A DNA stretch of 42,804 bases, taken from NCBI RefSeq assembly GCF_020857975.1, contig NZ_JACWUO010000024.1, positions 1 through 42,804 on the forward strand, written 5' to 3'. Origin of the DNA: Stenotrophomonas rhizophila (lineage in GTDB: Bacteria; Pseudomonadota; Gammaproteobacteria; Xanthomonadales; Xanthomonadaceae). The notes under the pieces were generated by a model, which did no database searches, was not told where the DNA came from, and saw only the letters and a program-made list of their open reading frames with translations. This document shows positions 8,223-17,253 of this stretch, piece by piece (position 1 is the first letter of the stretch; every line of letters starts with the position of its first letter). Made by a program: the position numbers and the translations under genes.

Positions 8223-9887
8223 TCAGGCGCGCGCCTCCTGCAGCGGCGCGCCAGCGGCCTTGCGCTCGCGCGCGGCGCGGATGAAGCCGATGAACAGCGG
8301 GTGGCCATCACGCGGGGTGGAGAGGAATTCCGGGTGCGCCTGGCAGGCCAGGAACCACGGATGCTGGTCGCGCGGCAGCTCGATGACTTCCACCAGGGTG
8401 TCGTCCATCGACTTGCCGGCGATCACCAGGCCGGCGTCTTCCAGCTGGGTGCGGTAGCGGTTGTTGAACTCATAACGGTGGCGGTGACGCTCGGACACCA
8501 CGTCCTTGCCGTACAGCTCGCGGGCCAGGGTGCCCGGCTTGAGGCGCTGTTCCTGCAGGCCCAGGCGCATGGTGCCGCCCAGGTCGCTCTTGTCGTCGCG
8601 CTTTTCGACATCGCCGGTGGCGGTGCGCCATTCGGTGATCAGGCCGATCACCGGATTGGGCGACTGGCGGTCGTTCTCGGTACTGTTGGCGCCTTCCAGC
8701 CCGGCCACGTGGCGGGCGAAATCGACCACCGCCGCCTGCATGCCGTAGCAGATGCCGAAATACGGCACGTTCTGCTCGCGGGCGAACTGCGAGGTCAGCA
8801 CCTTGCCTTCGAAGCCGCGGTCGCCGAAGCCGCCGGGCACCAGGATGCCGTCGACATCGTTCAGCGCGCTCATGTCGGTGCCTTCCAGGTCCTGCGCTTC
8901 GAGCCACTTCAAGGTGACCTTGGTGCGCTGGCGCAGGCCGCCGTGCTTGAGCGCCTCGCCCACCGACTTGTAGGCGTCCTGGTGGTCCACGTACTTGCCG
9001 ACCACGGCGATGGTGACCGTATCGAGCGGATGCAGGGTGGCATCCACCGCCGCTTCCCACTCGGACAGGTCGGCCGGGCCGGCCTTGTCGCCGAGCTTGA
9101 ACTGATTGATCACGATCTCGTCCAGGCCCTGTGCGTGCAGGCCCATCGGGATGCGGTAGAGCACGTCCACGTCCGGCACGCTGATCACCGCGCGCTCGGA
9201 AACGCTGGTGAACTGGGCGATCTTGCGGCGCTCCGAATCGGGCACCACCTGCTCGGAACGGCACAGCAGCACGTCCGGCTGGATGCCGATCGAGCGCAGT
9301 TCCTTGACCGAATGCTGGGTCGGCTTGGTCTTGAGTTCACCGGCCGCGGCGATGTACGGCACCAGGGTGAGGTGCATGAACAACGCCTTTTCCGGGCCGC
9401 GCTCGGTGCGCACCTGGCGGATCGCTTCCAGGAACGGCAGCGATTCGATGTCGCCCACGGTACCGCCGATCTCCACCAGGGCCACGTCGAAGCCTTCGGT
9501 GGCTTCGTCCATGCAGCGGCGGATTTCGTCGGTGATGTGCGGGATGACCTGCACGGTGGCGCCCAGGTAGTCGCCGCGGCGCTCCTTGCGGATCACGTTC
9601 TCGTAGATGCGGCCGGTGGTGACCGAATTCTTGCGGCTCAGGCGGGTACGCACGAACCGCTCGTAGTGGCCCAGGTCCAGGTCGGTCTCGGCGCCGTCGT
9701 CGGTGACGTACACCTCGCCGTGCTGGAACGGGCTCATGGTGCCCGGGTCGACGTTGATGTACGGGTCCAGCTTCATCATCGTGACCTTCAGGCCACGGGC
9801 TTCAAGGATGGCGGCGAGCGACGCGGCGGCAATGCCTTTGCCGAGCGAGGACACTACGCCACCGGTTACGAAGATCAAGGGAGTCAT
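8223..9887 (-). CDS. pyrG: CTP synthase (glutamine-hydrolysing)
   Basis: A 554-residue enzyme that aminates UTP to CTP. The N-terminal synthase domain begins TPLIFVTGGVVSSLGKG with its P-loop, followed by KLDPYINVDPGTMSPFQHGEV. The C-terminal class I glutamine amidotransferase domain carries GICYGMQ with the nucleophilic Cys, and the HPEF motif with the catalytic His and Glu. Length and order are normal. The leader is about 330 nt with no clear gene, so pyrG probably has its own promoter and leader. Confidence 0.97.
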   Translation of the reverse strand: MTPLIFVTGGVVSSLGKGIAAASLAAILEARGLKVTMMKLDPYINVDPGTMSPFQHGEVYVTDDGAETDLDLGHYERFVRTRLSRKNSVTTGRIYENVIRKERRGDYLGATVQVIPHITDEIRRCMDEATEGFDVALVEIGGTVGDIESLPFLEAIRQVRTERGPEKALFMHLTLVPYIAAAGELKTKPTQHSVKELRSIGIQPDVLLCRSEQVVPDSERRKIAQFTSVSERAVISVPDVDVLYRIPMGLHAQGLDEIVINQFKLGDKAGPADLSEWEAAVDATLHPLDTVTIAVVGKYVDHQDAYKSVGEALKHGGLRQRTKVTLKWLEAQDLEGTDMSALNDVDGILVPGGFGDRGFEGKVLTSQFAREQNVPYFGICYGMQAAVVDFARHVAGLEGANSTENDRQSPNPVIGLITEWRTATGDVEKRDDKSDLGGTMRLGLQEQRLKPGTLARELYGKDVVSERHRHRYEFNNRYRTQLEDAGLVIAGKSMDDTLVEVIELPRDQHPWFLACQAHPEFLSTPRDGHPLFIGFIRAARERKAAGAPLQEARA

Positions 9888-10215
9888 GGCTGGGGGTGTC
9901 CTGTCAGGAAGGGGGAAACGACGCCGGCGCGGGGGGCGACAGGCGAGGTGAAGGGGAAATCGGGGCTGACCGGGCCGTTGGCTGCGGGAAACGCACGCGC
10001 CGGGACCAGGTTGGGGGAAGCGGTGTGGGAGCCGGTCGGCGAGGTCGGGGTGGCCGTGCCGGCCGCCGTCGGGACCGTCACCTGCTGCCTACCCTGCTGG
10101 CGATCGCGCACGATCAGGCCAGTCCATTCGCTGATGGATGACACGCACTGCTCCCGGAAAGCCATAGTTTACAGATTGGAGGCCACAAGCCCAAGGGCTG
10201 GTTTGCGCTCTTCAC
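9888..10215. other. pyrG upstream region, no clear gene
   Basis: This 328-base gap holds the presumed pyrG promoter and leader. A 93-codon frame on the minus strand (9884-10165) starts with ATG and ends overlapping the pyrG ATG (ATGA), but it is Pro/Thr/Ser/Ala-rich, has no recognisable domain and may be chance in high-GC DNA. No strong hairpin or riboswitch is obvious by eye. Confidence 0.35.
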
Positions 10216-10246
10216 AAAAAAAGACGCCCCGGCAGGGCCGGGGCGC
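10216..10246 (-). terminator. Rho-independent terminator of the small secreted-protein gene
   Basis: On the minus strand GCGCCCCGG pairs with CCGGGGCGT around a short loop and is followed by seven T residues. It lies about 20 nt past the stop codon of the gene ending at 10267. Confidence 0.85.
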
Positions 10247-10266
10247 CTTTGGCGGCAACAGAAGGG

Positions 10267-10506
10267 TCAGCGCTTCTTCTTGGCTTCCTCTTCTTCTTCC
10301 TTCTGCGGGGCCTGCTGGCCGCCGGCCTTCATTTCGGCGTTGGCCGCGGCGCGGCGCTTGGCCTTGGCGTCGGCCTCGGACTGGGCCTTGTCGGCCTGTT
10401 CACCCTGCTGCGGCGCGGGCTGGCCCTGTCCGGCGTTCTGCGCCAGTGCCAGCGGCACGGCCACAACGGCGGCGGCAATGGCAACGATGGTCAGCAACTT
10501 CTTCAT
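10267..10506 (-). CDS. Small secreted charged protein, function unknown
   Basis: A 79-residue protein with a clear Sec signal peptide (MKKLLTIVAIAAAVVAVPLALA) that is probably cut before QNAGQG. The mature part is almost wholly Gln/Ala/Lys/Glu and ends in a glutamate run followed by AKKKR, so it should be a highly charged, flexible or helical periplasmic peptide. The start at 10506 is preceded by GAGGAGT at good spacing. It has its own terminator and is divergent from parE. No domain is recognised. Confidence 0.7.
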   Translation of the reverse strand: MKKLLTIVAIAAAVVAVPLALAQNAGQGQPAPQQGEQADKAQSEADAKAKRRAAANAEMKAGGQQAPQKEEEEEAKKKR

Positions 10507-10670
10507 GGGGACTCCTCGCAATGGCGGCTTGGGACGGGGGTAACCGGGCTTCCGGTTTTCCACCCTGCACAGTCTATCGCGGCCCGGTCGGCCGCCCCCT
10601 GAACGTGTGGCGTGCAAAAAAACCGCCCAGACCGCAAACTTCGCCGTCGCTTTGCGCTATATGAAGACAG

Positions 10671-12560
10671 ATGAACGCCCGTTATAACGCCGCCGATATT
10701 GAAGTCCTGTCCGGCCTGGACCCGGTCAAGCGCCGCCCAGGCATGTACACCGACACCGCGCGCCCGAACCATCTGGCCCAGGAAGTCATCGACAACGCCG
10801 TCGACGAAGCCCTGGCCGGGCATGCCCGTACCGTCGAGGTCACCCTGTACAAGGATGGCAGCTGCGAGGTCACCGATGACGGGCGCGGCATGCCGGTGGA
10901 CATCCACCCCGAGGAAAAGATCCCCGGCGTCGAACTGATCCTGACCCGGCTGCATGCCGGCGGCAAGTTCAACAACAAGAACTACACCTTCTCCGGCGGC
11001 CTGCATGGCGTCGGCGTCAGCGTGGTCAATGCGCTGTCGACCCTGGTCGAAGTGCATATCCGGCGCGACGGCAGCGAGCACCGCATCACCTTCCGAAACG
11101 GCGACCGCGCCAGCCCGCTGGAAGTGGTCGGCAGCGTCGGCAAGAAGAACACCGGTACCCGCGTGCGCTTCTGGGCCGACCCGAAGTACTTCGACACGCC
11201 CAAGTACAACCTGCGCGCGCTGCGCCACCTGCTGCGCGCCAAGGCGGTGCTGTGCCCGGGCCTGACCGTCAAGCTGCGCGATGAGGCCACCGACGAGCAG
11301 GACAGCTGGTACTACGAAGACGGCCTGAGCGATTACCTCAAGGCCGAGCTGGGCGAGCGCGAGATGCTGCCGGCCGATCTGTTCGTGGGCCACCTGAAGA
11401 AGGAAAACGAGATCGTGGACTGGGCCCTGGCCTGGGTGACCGATGGCGAGCTGGTCCAGGAAAGCTACGTCAACCTGATCCCGACCGCCCAGCACGGCAC
11501 CCACGCCAATGGCCTGCGTACCGGCCTGACCGAGGCGCTGCGCGAGTTCTGCGACTTCCGCAACCTGCTGCCGCGCGGCGTCAAGCTGGCCCCGGAAGAC
11601 GTCTGGGACCGGGTGTCCTTCGTGCTGTCGCTGAAGATGACCGACCCGCAGTTCAGCGGCCAGACCAAGGAGCGGCTGTCCTCGCGCCAGGCCGCCGGCT
11701 TCGTCGAGGGCGCCGCGCACGATGCGTTCAGCCTGCTGCTCAACCAGAACGTGGAGATGGGCGAAAAGATCGCCCAGCTGGCGATCGAACGCGCCAGCGC
11801 GCGGCTGAAGACCGAAAAGCTGGTGACCCGCAAGAAGGTCACCCAGGGCCCGGCCCTGCCCGGCAAGCTGGCCGACTGCATCAGCCAGGACCTGTCGCGC
11901 ACCGAGCTGTTCCTGGTCGAGGGCGACTCGGCCGGCGGCAGCGCCAAGCAGGCCCGCGACAAGGATTTCCAGGCGATCCTGCCGCTGCGCGGCAAGATCC
12001 TCAACACCTGGGAAGTGTCCTCGGGCAGCGTGCTGGCCTCGGAGGAAGTGCACAACCTGGCCATCGCGATCGGCTGCGACCCGGGCAAGCAGGACATCGG
12101 CGGCCTGCGCTACGGCAAGGTGGTGATCCTGGCCGATGCCGACTCCGATGGCCTGCACATCGCCACCCTGCTGACCGCGCTGTTCCTCAAGCACTTCCCG
12201 GCACTGGTCGATGCCGGCCATGTGTTCGTGGCGATGCCGCCGCTGTTCCGCGTGGACGTGGGCAAGCAGGTGTTCTATGCGCTGGACGAAGAGGAAAAGC
12301 GTTCGCTGCTGGACAAGATCGAGCGCGAGAAGATCAAGGGCCAGGTCAGCGTGACCCGGTTCAAGGGCCTGGGCGAGATGAATCCGCAGCAGCTGCGCGA
12401 ATCGACCATCCATCCCGACACGCGCCGCCTGGTGCAGTTGACCATCGACGATGGCGAGCAGACCCATTCGCTGATGGACATGCTGCTGGCCAAGAAGCGC
12501 GCCGGCGACCGCAAGCAGTGGCTGGAAAACAAGGGCGACCTGGCTTCGCTGGAAGTCTGA
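10671..12560 (+). CDS. parE: DNA topoisomerase IV subunit B
   Basis: A 629-residue ATPase subunit of topoisomerase IV, which decatenates daughter chromosomes with ParC. The GHKL ATPase motifs are in order: EVIDNAVDEALAG (about 39-51), DDGRGMPVD, and GGLHGVGVSVVNALS. The TOPRIM domain shows LVEGDSAGGSAKQARD and DADSDGLHIATLL, with the metal-binding acidic residues. The length of about 630 residues and the C-terminal end LENKGDLASLEV separate it from the longer GyrB. parC is not in the window. A terminator follows 25 nt downstream. Confidence 0.96.
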   Translation: MNARYNAADIEVLSGLDPVKRRPGMYTDTARPNHLAQEVIDNAVDEALAGHARTVEVTLYKDGSCEVTDDGRGMPVDIHPEEKIPGVELILTRLHAGGKFNNKNYTFSGGLHGVGVSVVNALSTLVEVHIRRDGSEHRITFRNGDRASPLEVVGSVGKKNTGTRVRFWADPKYFDTPKYNLRALRHLLRAKAVLCPGLTVKLRDEATDEQDSWYYEDGLSDYLKAELGEREMLPADLFVGHLKKENEIVDWALAWVTDGELVQESYVNLIPTAQHGTHANGLRTGLTEALREFCDFRNLLPRGVKLAPEDVWDRVSFVLSLKMTDPQFSGQTKERLSSRQAAGFVEGAAHDAFSLLLNQNVEMGEKIAQLAIERASARLKTEKLVTRKKVTQGPALPGKLADCISQDLSRTELFLVEGDSAGGSAKQARDKDFQAILPLRGKILNTWEVSSGSVLASEEVHNLAIAIGCDPGKQDIGGLRYGKVVILADADSDGLHIATLLTALFLKHFPALVDAGHVFVAMPPLFRVDVGKQVFYALDEEEKRSLLDKIEREKIKGQVSVTRFKGLGEMNPQQLRESTIHPDTRRLVQLTIDDGEQTHSLMDMLLAKKRAGDRKQWLENKGDLASLEV

Positions 12561-12584
12561 TTGCAGCACCAGGCCGCACCGGGG

Positions 12585-12610
12585 AAAGCCCGCCTTCCGG
12601 CGGGCTTTTT
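12585..12610 (+). terminator. Rho-independent terminator after parE
   Basis: AAAGCCCGCC pairs with GGCGGGCTTT around a TTCC loop and is followed by a run of T, 25 nt past the parE stop. Confidence 0.9.
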
Positions 12611-12689
12611 CATGCACGGCGTCGGCGTCAGAGTGGACGTGCATCGGAAACGGCGATAATCAAGCCCGATTCCACGCCCATGCACCCCG

Positions 12690-13148
12690 ATGAACGCCAT
12701 CCACACCGCCCTGCCCAGCGACTACGACCGCATCACCGAGGTGTGGGAAGCCTCGGTCCGGGCCACCCACGACTTTCTGCCGGATCCTGCGATCCAGGCG
12801 TTGCGACCGCTGATCCGCGAGGTTTATCTGGCTGCCGTGGACCTGCACGTGTACCGCGACGCCGCCGGGCGCATTGGCGGTTTCGTCGGCGTCGCCGAGC
12901 GGCGCGTGGAAATGCTGTTCGTCGATCCGCACCTGCGCGGCAGCGGCATCGGCAAACGCCTGTTACGACACGCCATCGACGTACTCGGCGCGACCGCACT
13001 GGATGTCAACGAACAGAACCCGCAAGCCGTGGGTTTCTACCGCCACCAGGGCTTTGTGATCACCGGGCGCTCGCCGCTGGATGGCCAGGGCCAACCCTAT
13101 CCGCTGCTGCATATGGCGCTGCCCGGCACCACCACTTCCCCTTCGTGA
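12690..13148 (+). CDS. GNAT N-acetyltransferase, YjaB-like
   Basis: A 152-residue protein with a single GNAT fold. The acetyl-CoA loop reads VDPHLRGSGIGKRLL (about residues 77-91). The motifs SVRATHDFLPD near the start, VNEQNPQAVGFYRHQGF and the C-terminal GQPYPLLHM closely resemble E. coli YjaB, an acetyltransferase whose substrate is not settled. It is followed after 14 nt by a second, unrelated GNAT gene, so the two are likely cotranscribed. Confidence 0.87.
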   Translation: MNAIHTALPSDYDRITEVWEASVRATHDFLPDPAIQALRPLIREVYLAAVDLHVYRDAAGRIGGFVGVAERRVEMLFVDPHLRGSGIGKRLLRHAIDVLGATALDVNEQNPQAVGFYRHQGFVITGRSPLDGQGQPYPLLHMALPGTTTSPS

Positions 13149-13162
13149 TCGAGCCGCCCACT

Positions 13163-13714
13163 ATGTATTTCGACCCCACCCTGCAACTGCGCAGCGCGCG
13201 CCTGGTGCTCAGCCCGATCCGGGCCGCCGACGGCCCCGCATTGTTCGCCATCCAATCCGATCCGGAAGTGATGCGCTACTGGAACCACCCGGCCTGGACC
13301 GACCCCCAGCAGGCCTACGCGCAGATCCTCGACGACTTGGCCGCGATGCGTGACGGCACCCAGCTCAAGCTGGGCATCCGCGAGCATGCCGATGCCGCGC
13401 TGTTGGGCATCTGCGTGGTGTTCGCCATCGATGCCGGTTCCGGGCGCGCCGAGATCGGCTACAACCTGGCCCCGCAGGCCCAGGGCAAGGGCTACATGGG
13501 CGAGGCTCTGCAGTGTTTTGCCGACCACCTGTTCGATCAGCGCGGGCTGCGCCGGCTGGAGGCGGAGATCGACCCGCGCAATGTGCCGTCGGCCAGGGTG
13601 CTGGAGCGGATCGGCTTTCAGCGCGAAGGGCTGCTGCGCGAACGCTGGTGCGTGGGCGGTGAGCTGTCCGATTCGGCGCTGTACGGCCTGCTGGCGCGCG
13701 AACGGACCGGCTGA
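13163..13714 (+). CDS. GNAT N-acetyltransferase, RimJ/RimL type
   Basis: A 183-residue acetyltransferase of the Acetyltransf_3 group (RimJ/RimL/YdaF-like). It opens with the typical LRSARLVLSPIRAADGPALFAI, carries the acetyl-CoA loop IGYNLAPQAQGKGYMGEAL at about residues 95-113, and ends with NVPSARVLERIGFQREGLLRE, the usual block of family members that acetylate protein N-termini or small molecules. The substrate is unknown. The ATG at 13163 is chosen for family fit; the frame is open far upstream through the preceding gene in another phase. Confidence 0.87.
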   Translation: MYFDPTLQLRSARLVLSPIRAADGPALFAIQSDPEVMRYWNHPAWTDPQQAYAQILDDLAAMRDGTQLKLGIREHADAALLGICVVFAIDAGSGRAEIGYNLAPQAQGKGYMGEALQCFADHLFDQRGLRRLEAEIDPRNVPSARVLERIGFQREGLLRERWCVGGELSDSALYGLLARERTG

Positions 13715-13835
13715 GCGCCCATCGCAATGGCTGCAGCCGCCCCCGATCGTGTCCATGCCGACATCGCGGCAGCTGGCTTCATGGCAGTCGGCAGGGGCGC
13801 GACCCTACCGCCGGCATGCAATATCAGCGCCTACG

Positions 13836-13862
13836 AAAAGCCCGCCTTGCGGCGGGCTTTTT
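13836..13862. terminator. Bidirectional terminator
   Basis: AAAAGCCCGCC pairs with GGCGGGCTTTTT around TTGC. It can serve the rightward GNAT genes and the leftward pit gene. Confidence 0.85.
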
Positions 13863-13879
13863 GCTTGCATCCAAGCGTT

Positions 13880-13904
13880 GCATCCGAGCATGGCTCGGAT
13901 CTAC
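13880..13904 (-). repeat. GTAG-type REP overlapping the pit stop codon
   Basis: On the minus strand the unit reads GTAG followed by ATCCGAGC paired with GCTCGGAT. The TAG of its GTAG is the stop codon of pit (13901-13903). Confidence 0.8.
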
Positions 13905-15022
13905 GTCCAGCCGAACAGTTCGAACAGGCGCAGGATCAGGTAGGCGCAGCCGCCGGCGGCCGGGATGGTCAGGATCCAGGCCCAGACGATGCGCTCGATC
14001 ACGCCGAAGCGCAGCGACCGCGGGTTCTTGGCGTAGCCCACGCCCATGATCGCGGTGGAGATGCTGTGCGTGGTCGACACCGGCATGCCGAAGTGCGCGG
14101 CCAGGGTGAGGATGGTGGCCGAGCTGGTCTCCGCGGCGAAGCCGTGGATCGGGTGCAGCTTGACCATCTTGTGGCCCAGGGTCTTGATGATCTTCCAGCC
14201 GCCCGAGGCGGTACCGGCGGCCATCACCACCGCGCAGGTCAGCACGATCCACATCGCGATGCCGTCACCGGCACTGGCCTGCGGGTGCATGAAGGCCAGC
14301 CAGGACGGCAGGTCGTTCAGTGCACCGGTCGCCTCGGCACCGATCAGGGTCATGGCGATGATGCCCATGGTCTTCTGCGCGTCGTTGTGGCCGTGGGCAA
14401 AGCCCATGTAGGCCGCCGACACGATCTGCGCCTTGCCGAAGAACGCATTGACGATGCGCGGGCGGGCCATCCGGCCCAGCCAGCCACCGGCCTTGGCCAT
14501 CCCGGCGATGATCGCCCACAGCAGCAGCATCACCACGATGCCGAGCAGGAAACCGGCCACCGGCGAGGTGATCATCGGCAGGAACACTTTCCACAGCAGG
14601 CCCTTGTTCTGGGCCCAGGTGCCGATCCGTTCGGACCAGATCAGTGCATCCCAGTTGTTGTGCGCCGCCGCCAGGCCGGCACCGCACAGGCCGCCGATCA
14701 GGGCGTGCGAGGACGAGGACGGCAGGCCCTTCCACCAGGTGATCAGATTCCAGATGATGCCGCCCAGCAGCGCGCACAGGATCACCTGCGGGGTGACATC
14801 GACCACGTTGGTGTTGAGCAGGCCCGAGGCGATGGTCAGCGCCACGGCGGTGCCGGTCAGGGCGCCGATGAGGTTCATGAAGGCAGCGAGCATCACCGCC
14901 CAGCCGGGCGAGAGTACTTTGGTCGCCACCACGGTGGCGATGGAGTTGGCGGTGTCGTGGAAACCGTTGATGAACTCGAAGACGAGCGCGGCCAGGATCA
15001 CCACCAGGACAAGGGTCAGCAT
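13901..15022 (-). CDS. pit: Low-affinity inorganic phosphate transporter, Pit family
   Basis: A 373-residue polytopic inner-membrane protein that imports phosphate with protons, probably as a metal-phosphate complex. Both copies of the inverted-repeat Pit signature are present: FINGFHDTANSIATVV near residues 16-31 and GFAHGHNDAQKTMG in the second half. About ten hydrophobic segments are visible. The ATG at 15022 lies 11 nt after the DUF47 gene, the standard DUF47-pit operon. The last codons are TGG ACG TAG, with the TAG inside a REP. Confidence 0.92.
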   Translation of the reverse strand: MLTLVLVVILAALVFEFINGFHDTANSIATVVATKVLSPGWAVMLAAFMNLIGALTGTAVALTIASGLLNTNVVDVTPQVILCALLGGIIWNLITWWKGLPSSSSHALIGGLCGAGLAAAHNNWDALIWSERIGTWAQNKGLLWKVFLPMITSPVAGFLLGIVVMLLLWAIIAGMAKAGGWLGRMARPRIVNAFFGKAQIVSAAYMGFAHGHNDAQKTMGIIAMTLIGAEATGALNDLPSWLAFMHPQASAGDGIAMWIVLTCAVVMAAGTASGGWKIIKTLGHKMVKLHPIHGFAAETSSATILTLAAHFGMPVSTTHSISTAIMGVGYAKNPRSLRFGVIERIVWAWILTIPAAGGCAYLILRLFELFGWT

Positions 15023-15033
15023 GCGGGCGGCCG

Positions 15034-15660
15034 TCAGCTGTTCTTCAGGACGATCTGGTACGCCACCACGCCGGCCTCGCGGCAACGGTCGATGGCCTTT
15101 TCCAGGATCTCGAAGAATTCCTTGAGCAGGAACATCTGCAGGTTGTCCAGGCGCCCGGAGTAGATGTCGCGGTACAGCTCGAGCATCAGCCGGTCGGCCT
15201 CGTTCTCCAGCGAGCGCAGCTTCTCGTTGAGCGCGGTCATCCGGTCCAGGTTCATGTGGCGCAGGTCGCCGACCATGTCCACCACCACGCTGGCGGCCTG
15301 TTCGAGCATCGCCGCGCGCGGCGCGAAATCGATGTGCTCCAGGTGCTTGGTGGCCAGCGAGTAGCGGTCGGCGAACTTCTCCACCTGCTTGGGGATCTTG
15401 TACAGCGCCGAACCCAGCGCTTCGATGTCCTCGCGCTCGATCGGGGTCATGAAGCTGTCCACCAGCGCCTGGCTGATCTTGTCCGAGGCGGCGCGTTCGC
15501 GCAGGCGGGCCAGCTTGAAGGCGTCCAGCGCCGGCTGGCGGTCGGCCTCGCGCAGCATCGCGTGCAGCGCCTTGGCGCTGTCCTGGGCGGCCTGGGCAGC
15601 CTCGTCCAGCAGGGTATAGAACTGTTTGCCGGAGCCGAAAATGGTCTGCAGAGAGAACAT
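15034..15660 (-). CDS. DUF47 / PhoU-like phosphate transport regulator
   Basis: A 208-residue, mostly helical cytoplasmic protein of the DUF47 (Pit accessory protein, TIGR00153) family. It begins FSLQTIFGSGKQFYTLLDEAA and has repeated Glu/Asp-rich helices of PhoU type, including MTPIEREDIEALGSALYKIP near residues 68-87. The genetic link to pit is very common, and family members modulate Pit activity. The start at 15660 is the one the family supports; upstream in-frame sequence does not resemble it. Confidence 0.92.
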   Translation of the reverse strand: MFSLQTIFGSGKQFYTLLDEAAQAAQDSAKALHAMLREADRQPALDAFKLARLRERAASDKISQALVDSFMTPIEREDIEALGSALYKIPKQVEKFADRYSLATKHLEHIDFAPRAAMLEQAASVVVDMVGDLRHMNLDRMTALNEKLRSLENEADRLMLELYRDIYSGRLDNLQMFLLKEFFEILEKAIDRCREAGVVAYQIVLKNS

Positions 15661-15942
15661 TGAGAAACCTATTCGCCGTCGAGGAAGGACGGCACCGGGC
15701 GGAATTATGACGGTTTGATGTCCGATCCGGGTACTCCCCCCGATCTTCACGCCCCAACCGCCCCGCCTGAACGACTCTGGTTGCCTCCTCGCCCCGGCGT
15801 TTTGTTAAGATGCGCAGGCACCTTCGGGTGCACCCTATGGAAGACGACCCCTACCCTCCGCCGCACCGCCGCGCTCACGCGCCCTCCGGTAGCCGCAACT
15901 GCTTGAACACGCCCTCCCTGCCACCAACCGGGGACCGCGCCC

Positions 15943-17253
15943 GTGTTTGAACTGATCATCGTCCTGGCCCTGATCCTGCTCAACGGCTTCTTCGCCATGT
16001 CCGAGATGTCGGTCATGACCTCGCGCAAGAGCCGGCTCAAGCAGATGGCCTCCACCAGCAAACGCGCCGAACGCGCGCTGGAGCTGGCCGAAAAGCCGGA
16101 AAGCTTCCTGTCCACCGTGCAGATCGGGATCACCCTGATCGGCATCCTGACCGGCGTATTCGGCGGCGAGGCGATCGGCCTGGCCATTGCCGCCTGGCTG
16201 CAGGGGTTGTTCCCGGCCTTCACCTATGCCGACGGCGTGGGCAAGGCGCTGGCGGTGGCCCTGATCACCTTCCTGACGCTGATCTTCGGCGAACTGGTAC
16301 CCAAACGGCTGGCGCTGACCCGCTCGGAGGATATCGCCGGCCTGGTCGCGCTGCCGATGGGCTGGCTGGCCAGGATCGCCTTCCCGTTCGTCTGGCTGCT
16401 GTCCCACACCACCCGGCTGGTGTTGCGCCTGCTGGGCCTGGGCAAGGACGAATCGGCATCGGTGACCGAAGAAGAGATCCGCATGCTGGTGGCCGAAAGC
16501 CACGAGGCCGGCGTGATCGACGCGCACGAGCGCGACATGATGAACCGGGTCATGCGCTTGGGCGACCGCACCGCCGACAGCCTGATGACACCGCGCAACC
16601 GGATCGCCTGGCTGGACACCCTGGCCGACCCGGAGAAGAACCTCGGCACCATGCGCGAGAACGAGTTCTCGCGGTACCCGGTGTACCGCGGCAACGACCA
16701 GGACATCGTCGGCGTGCTGGAGGTCAAGAGCCTGGTCACCCGCCTGGTGCGCGACGACCACTCGCTGTTCCAGAACCTGCGCGAGCCGCTGTATGTGTCC
16801 GAATCCACCCATGCGATGAAGCTGCTGGAGATCTTCCGCGAGGAACAGCAGTCGATGGCGCTGGTGGTGGACGAGTACGGCGAGATCCAGGGCCTGGTCA
16901 CCATCAGCGACCTGATGGGCGCGGTGGTCGGCCGCCTGCAGTCGGTGGAGAACGTGGACGAGGACGCCCTGGTGGTGACCCGCGAAGACGGCTCCTACCT
17001 GGTCGATGGTTCGCTGTCGATCGACGACCTGCGCGAGCTGATGGGCAACGCCGAACTGCCCGATGGCGAAGACGGCGACTACTACACCCTGGCCGGCATG
17101 TGCATCCACTACTTCGGGCGGATCCCGCACGCCGGCGAGTACTTCGACTGGGCCGGCTGGCGCATCGAGATCGTCGACCTGGACGGTGCGCGCGTGGACA
17201 AGCTGCTGATGCGCACGCTGTCCGAAGAGCAGACCGATGAACTCACCGGCTGA
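15943..17253 (+). CDS. CNNM/CorC-type membrane protein (hemolysin-like)
   Basis: A 436-residue protein starting at GTG. It has an N-terminal DUF21/CNNM transmembrane domain (about residues 1-190, opening FELIIVLALILLNGFFAMSE), a central CBS pair (about 210-330) and a C-terminal CorC/HlyC domain (about 345-430, with DGSLSIDDLRELMG and YTLAGMCIHYFGRIP). The family includes E. coli YtfL/PaeA and proteins linked to Mg/Co or polyamine export; which transport role applies is not visible. The next gene, exoD-like, starts 17 nt inside its 3' end, indicating cotranscription. Confidence 0.9.
   Translation: MFELIIVLALILLNGFFAMSEMSVMTSRKSRLKQMASTSKRAERALELAEKPESFLSTVQIGITLIGILTGVFGGEAIGLAIAAWLQGLFPAFTYADGVGKALAVALITFLTLIFGELVPKRLALTRSEDIAGLVALPMGWLARIAFPFVWLLSHTTRLVLRLLGLGKDESASVTEEEIRMLVAESHEAGVIDAHERDMMNRVMRLGDRTADSLMTPRNRIAWLDTLADPEKNLGTMRENEFSRYPVYRGNDQDIVGVLEVKSLVTRLVRDDHSLFQNLREPLYVSESTHAMKLLEIFREEQQSMALVVDEYGEIQGLVTISDLMGAVVGRLQSVENVDEDALVVTREDGSYLVDGSLSIDDLRELMGNAELPDGEDGDYYTLAGMCIHYFGRIPHAGEYFDWAGWRIEIVDLDGARVDKLLMRTLSEEQTDELTG

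Noticed and set aside
9884..10165. 93-codon frame overlapping the pyrG ATG
   Set aside because: The overlap is suggestive, but the product is low-complexity Pro/Thr/Ser with no domain and no convincing ribosome-binding site; kept only as a note on the pyrG leader.
15800..15942. Hairpin GGCACC-TTCG-GGTGC and G-rich leader before the CNNM gene, considered as a yybP-ykoY-type metal riboswitch
   Set aside because: The conserved riboswitch core motifs are not visible; a simple hairpin in a leader is not enough.
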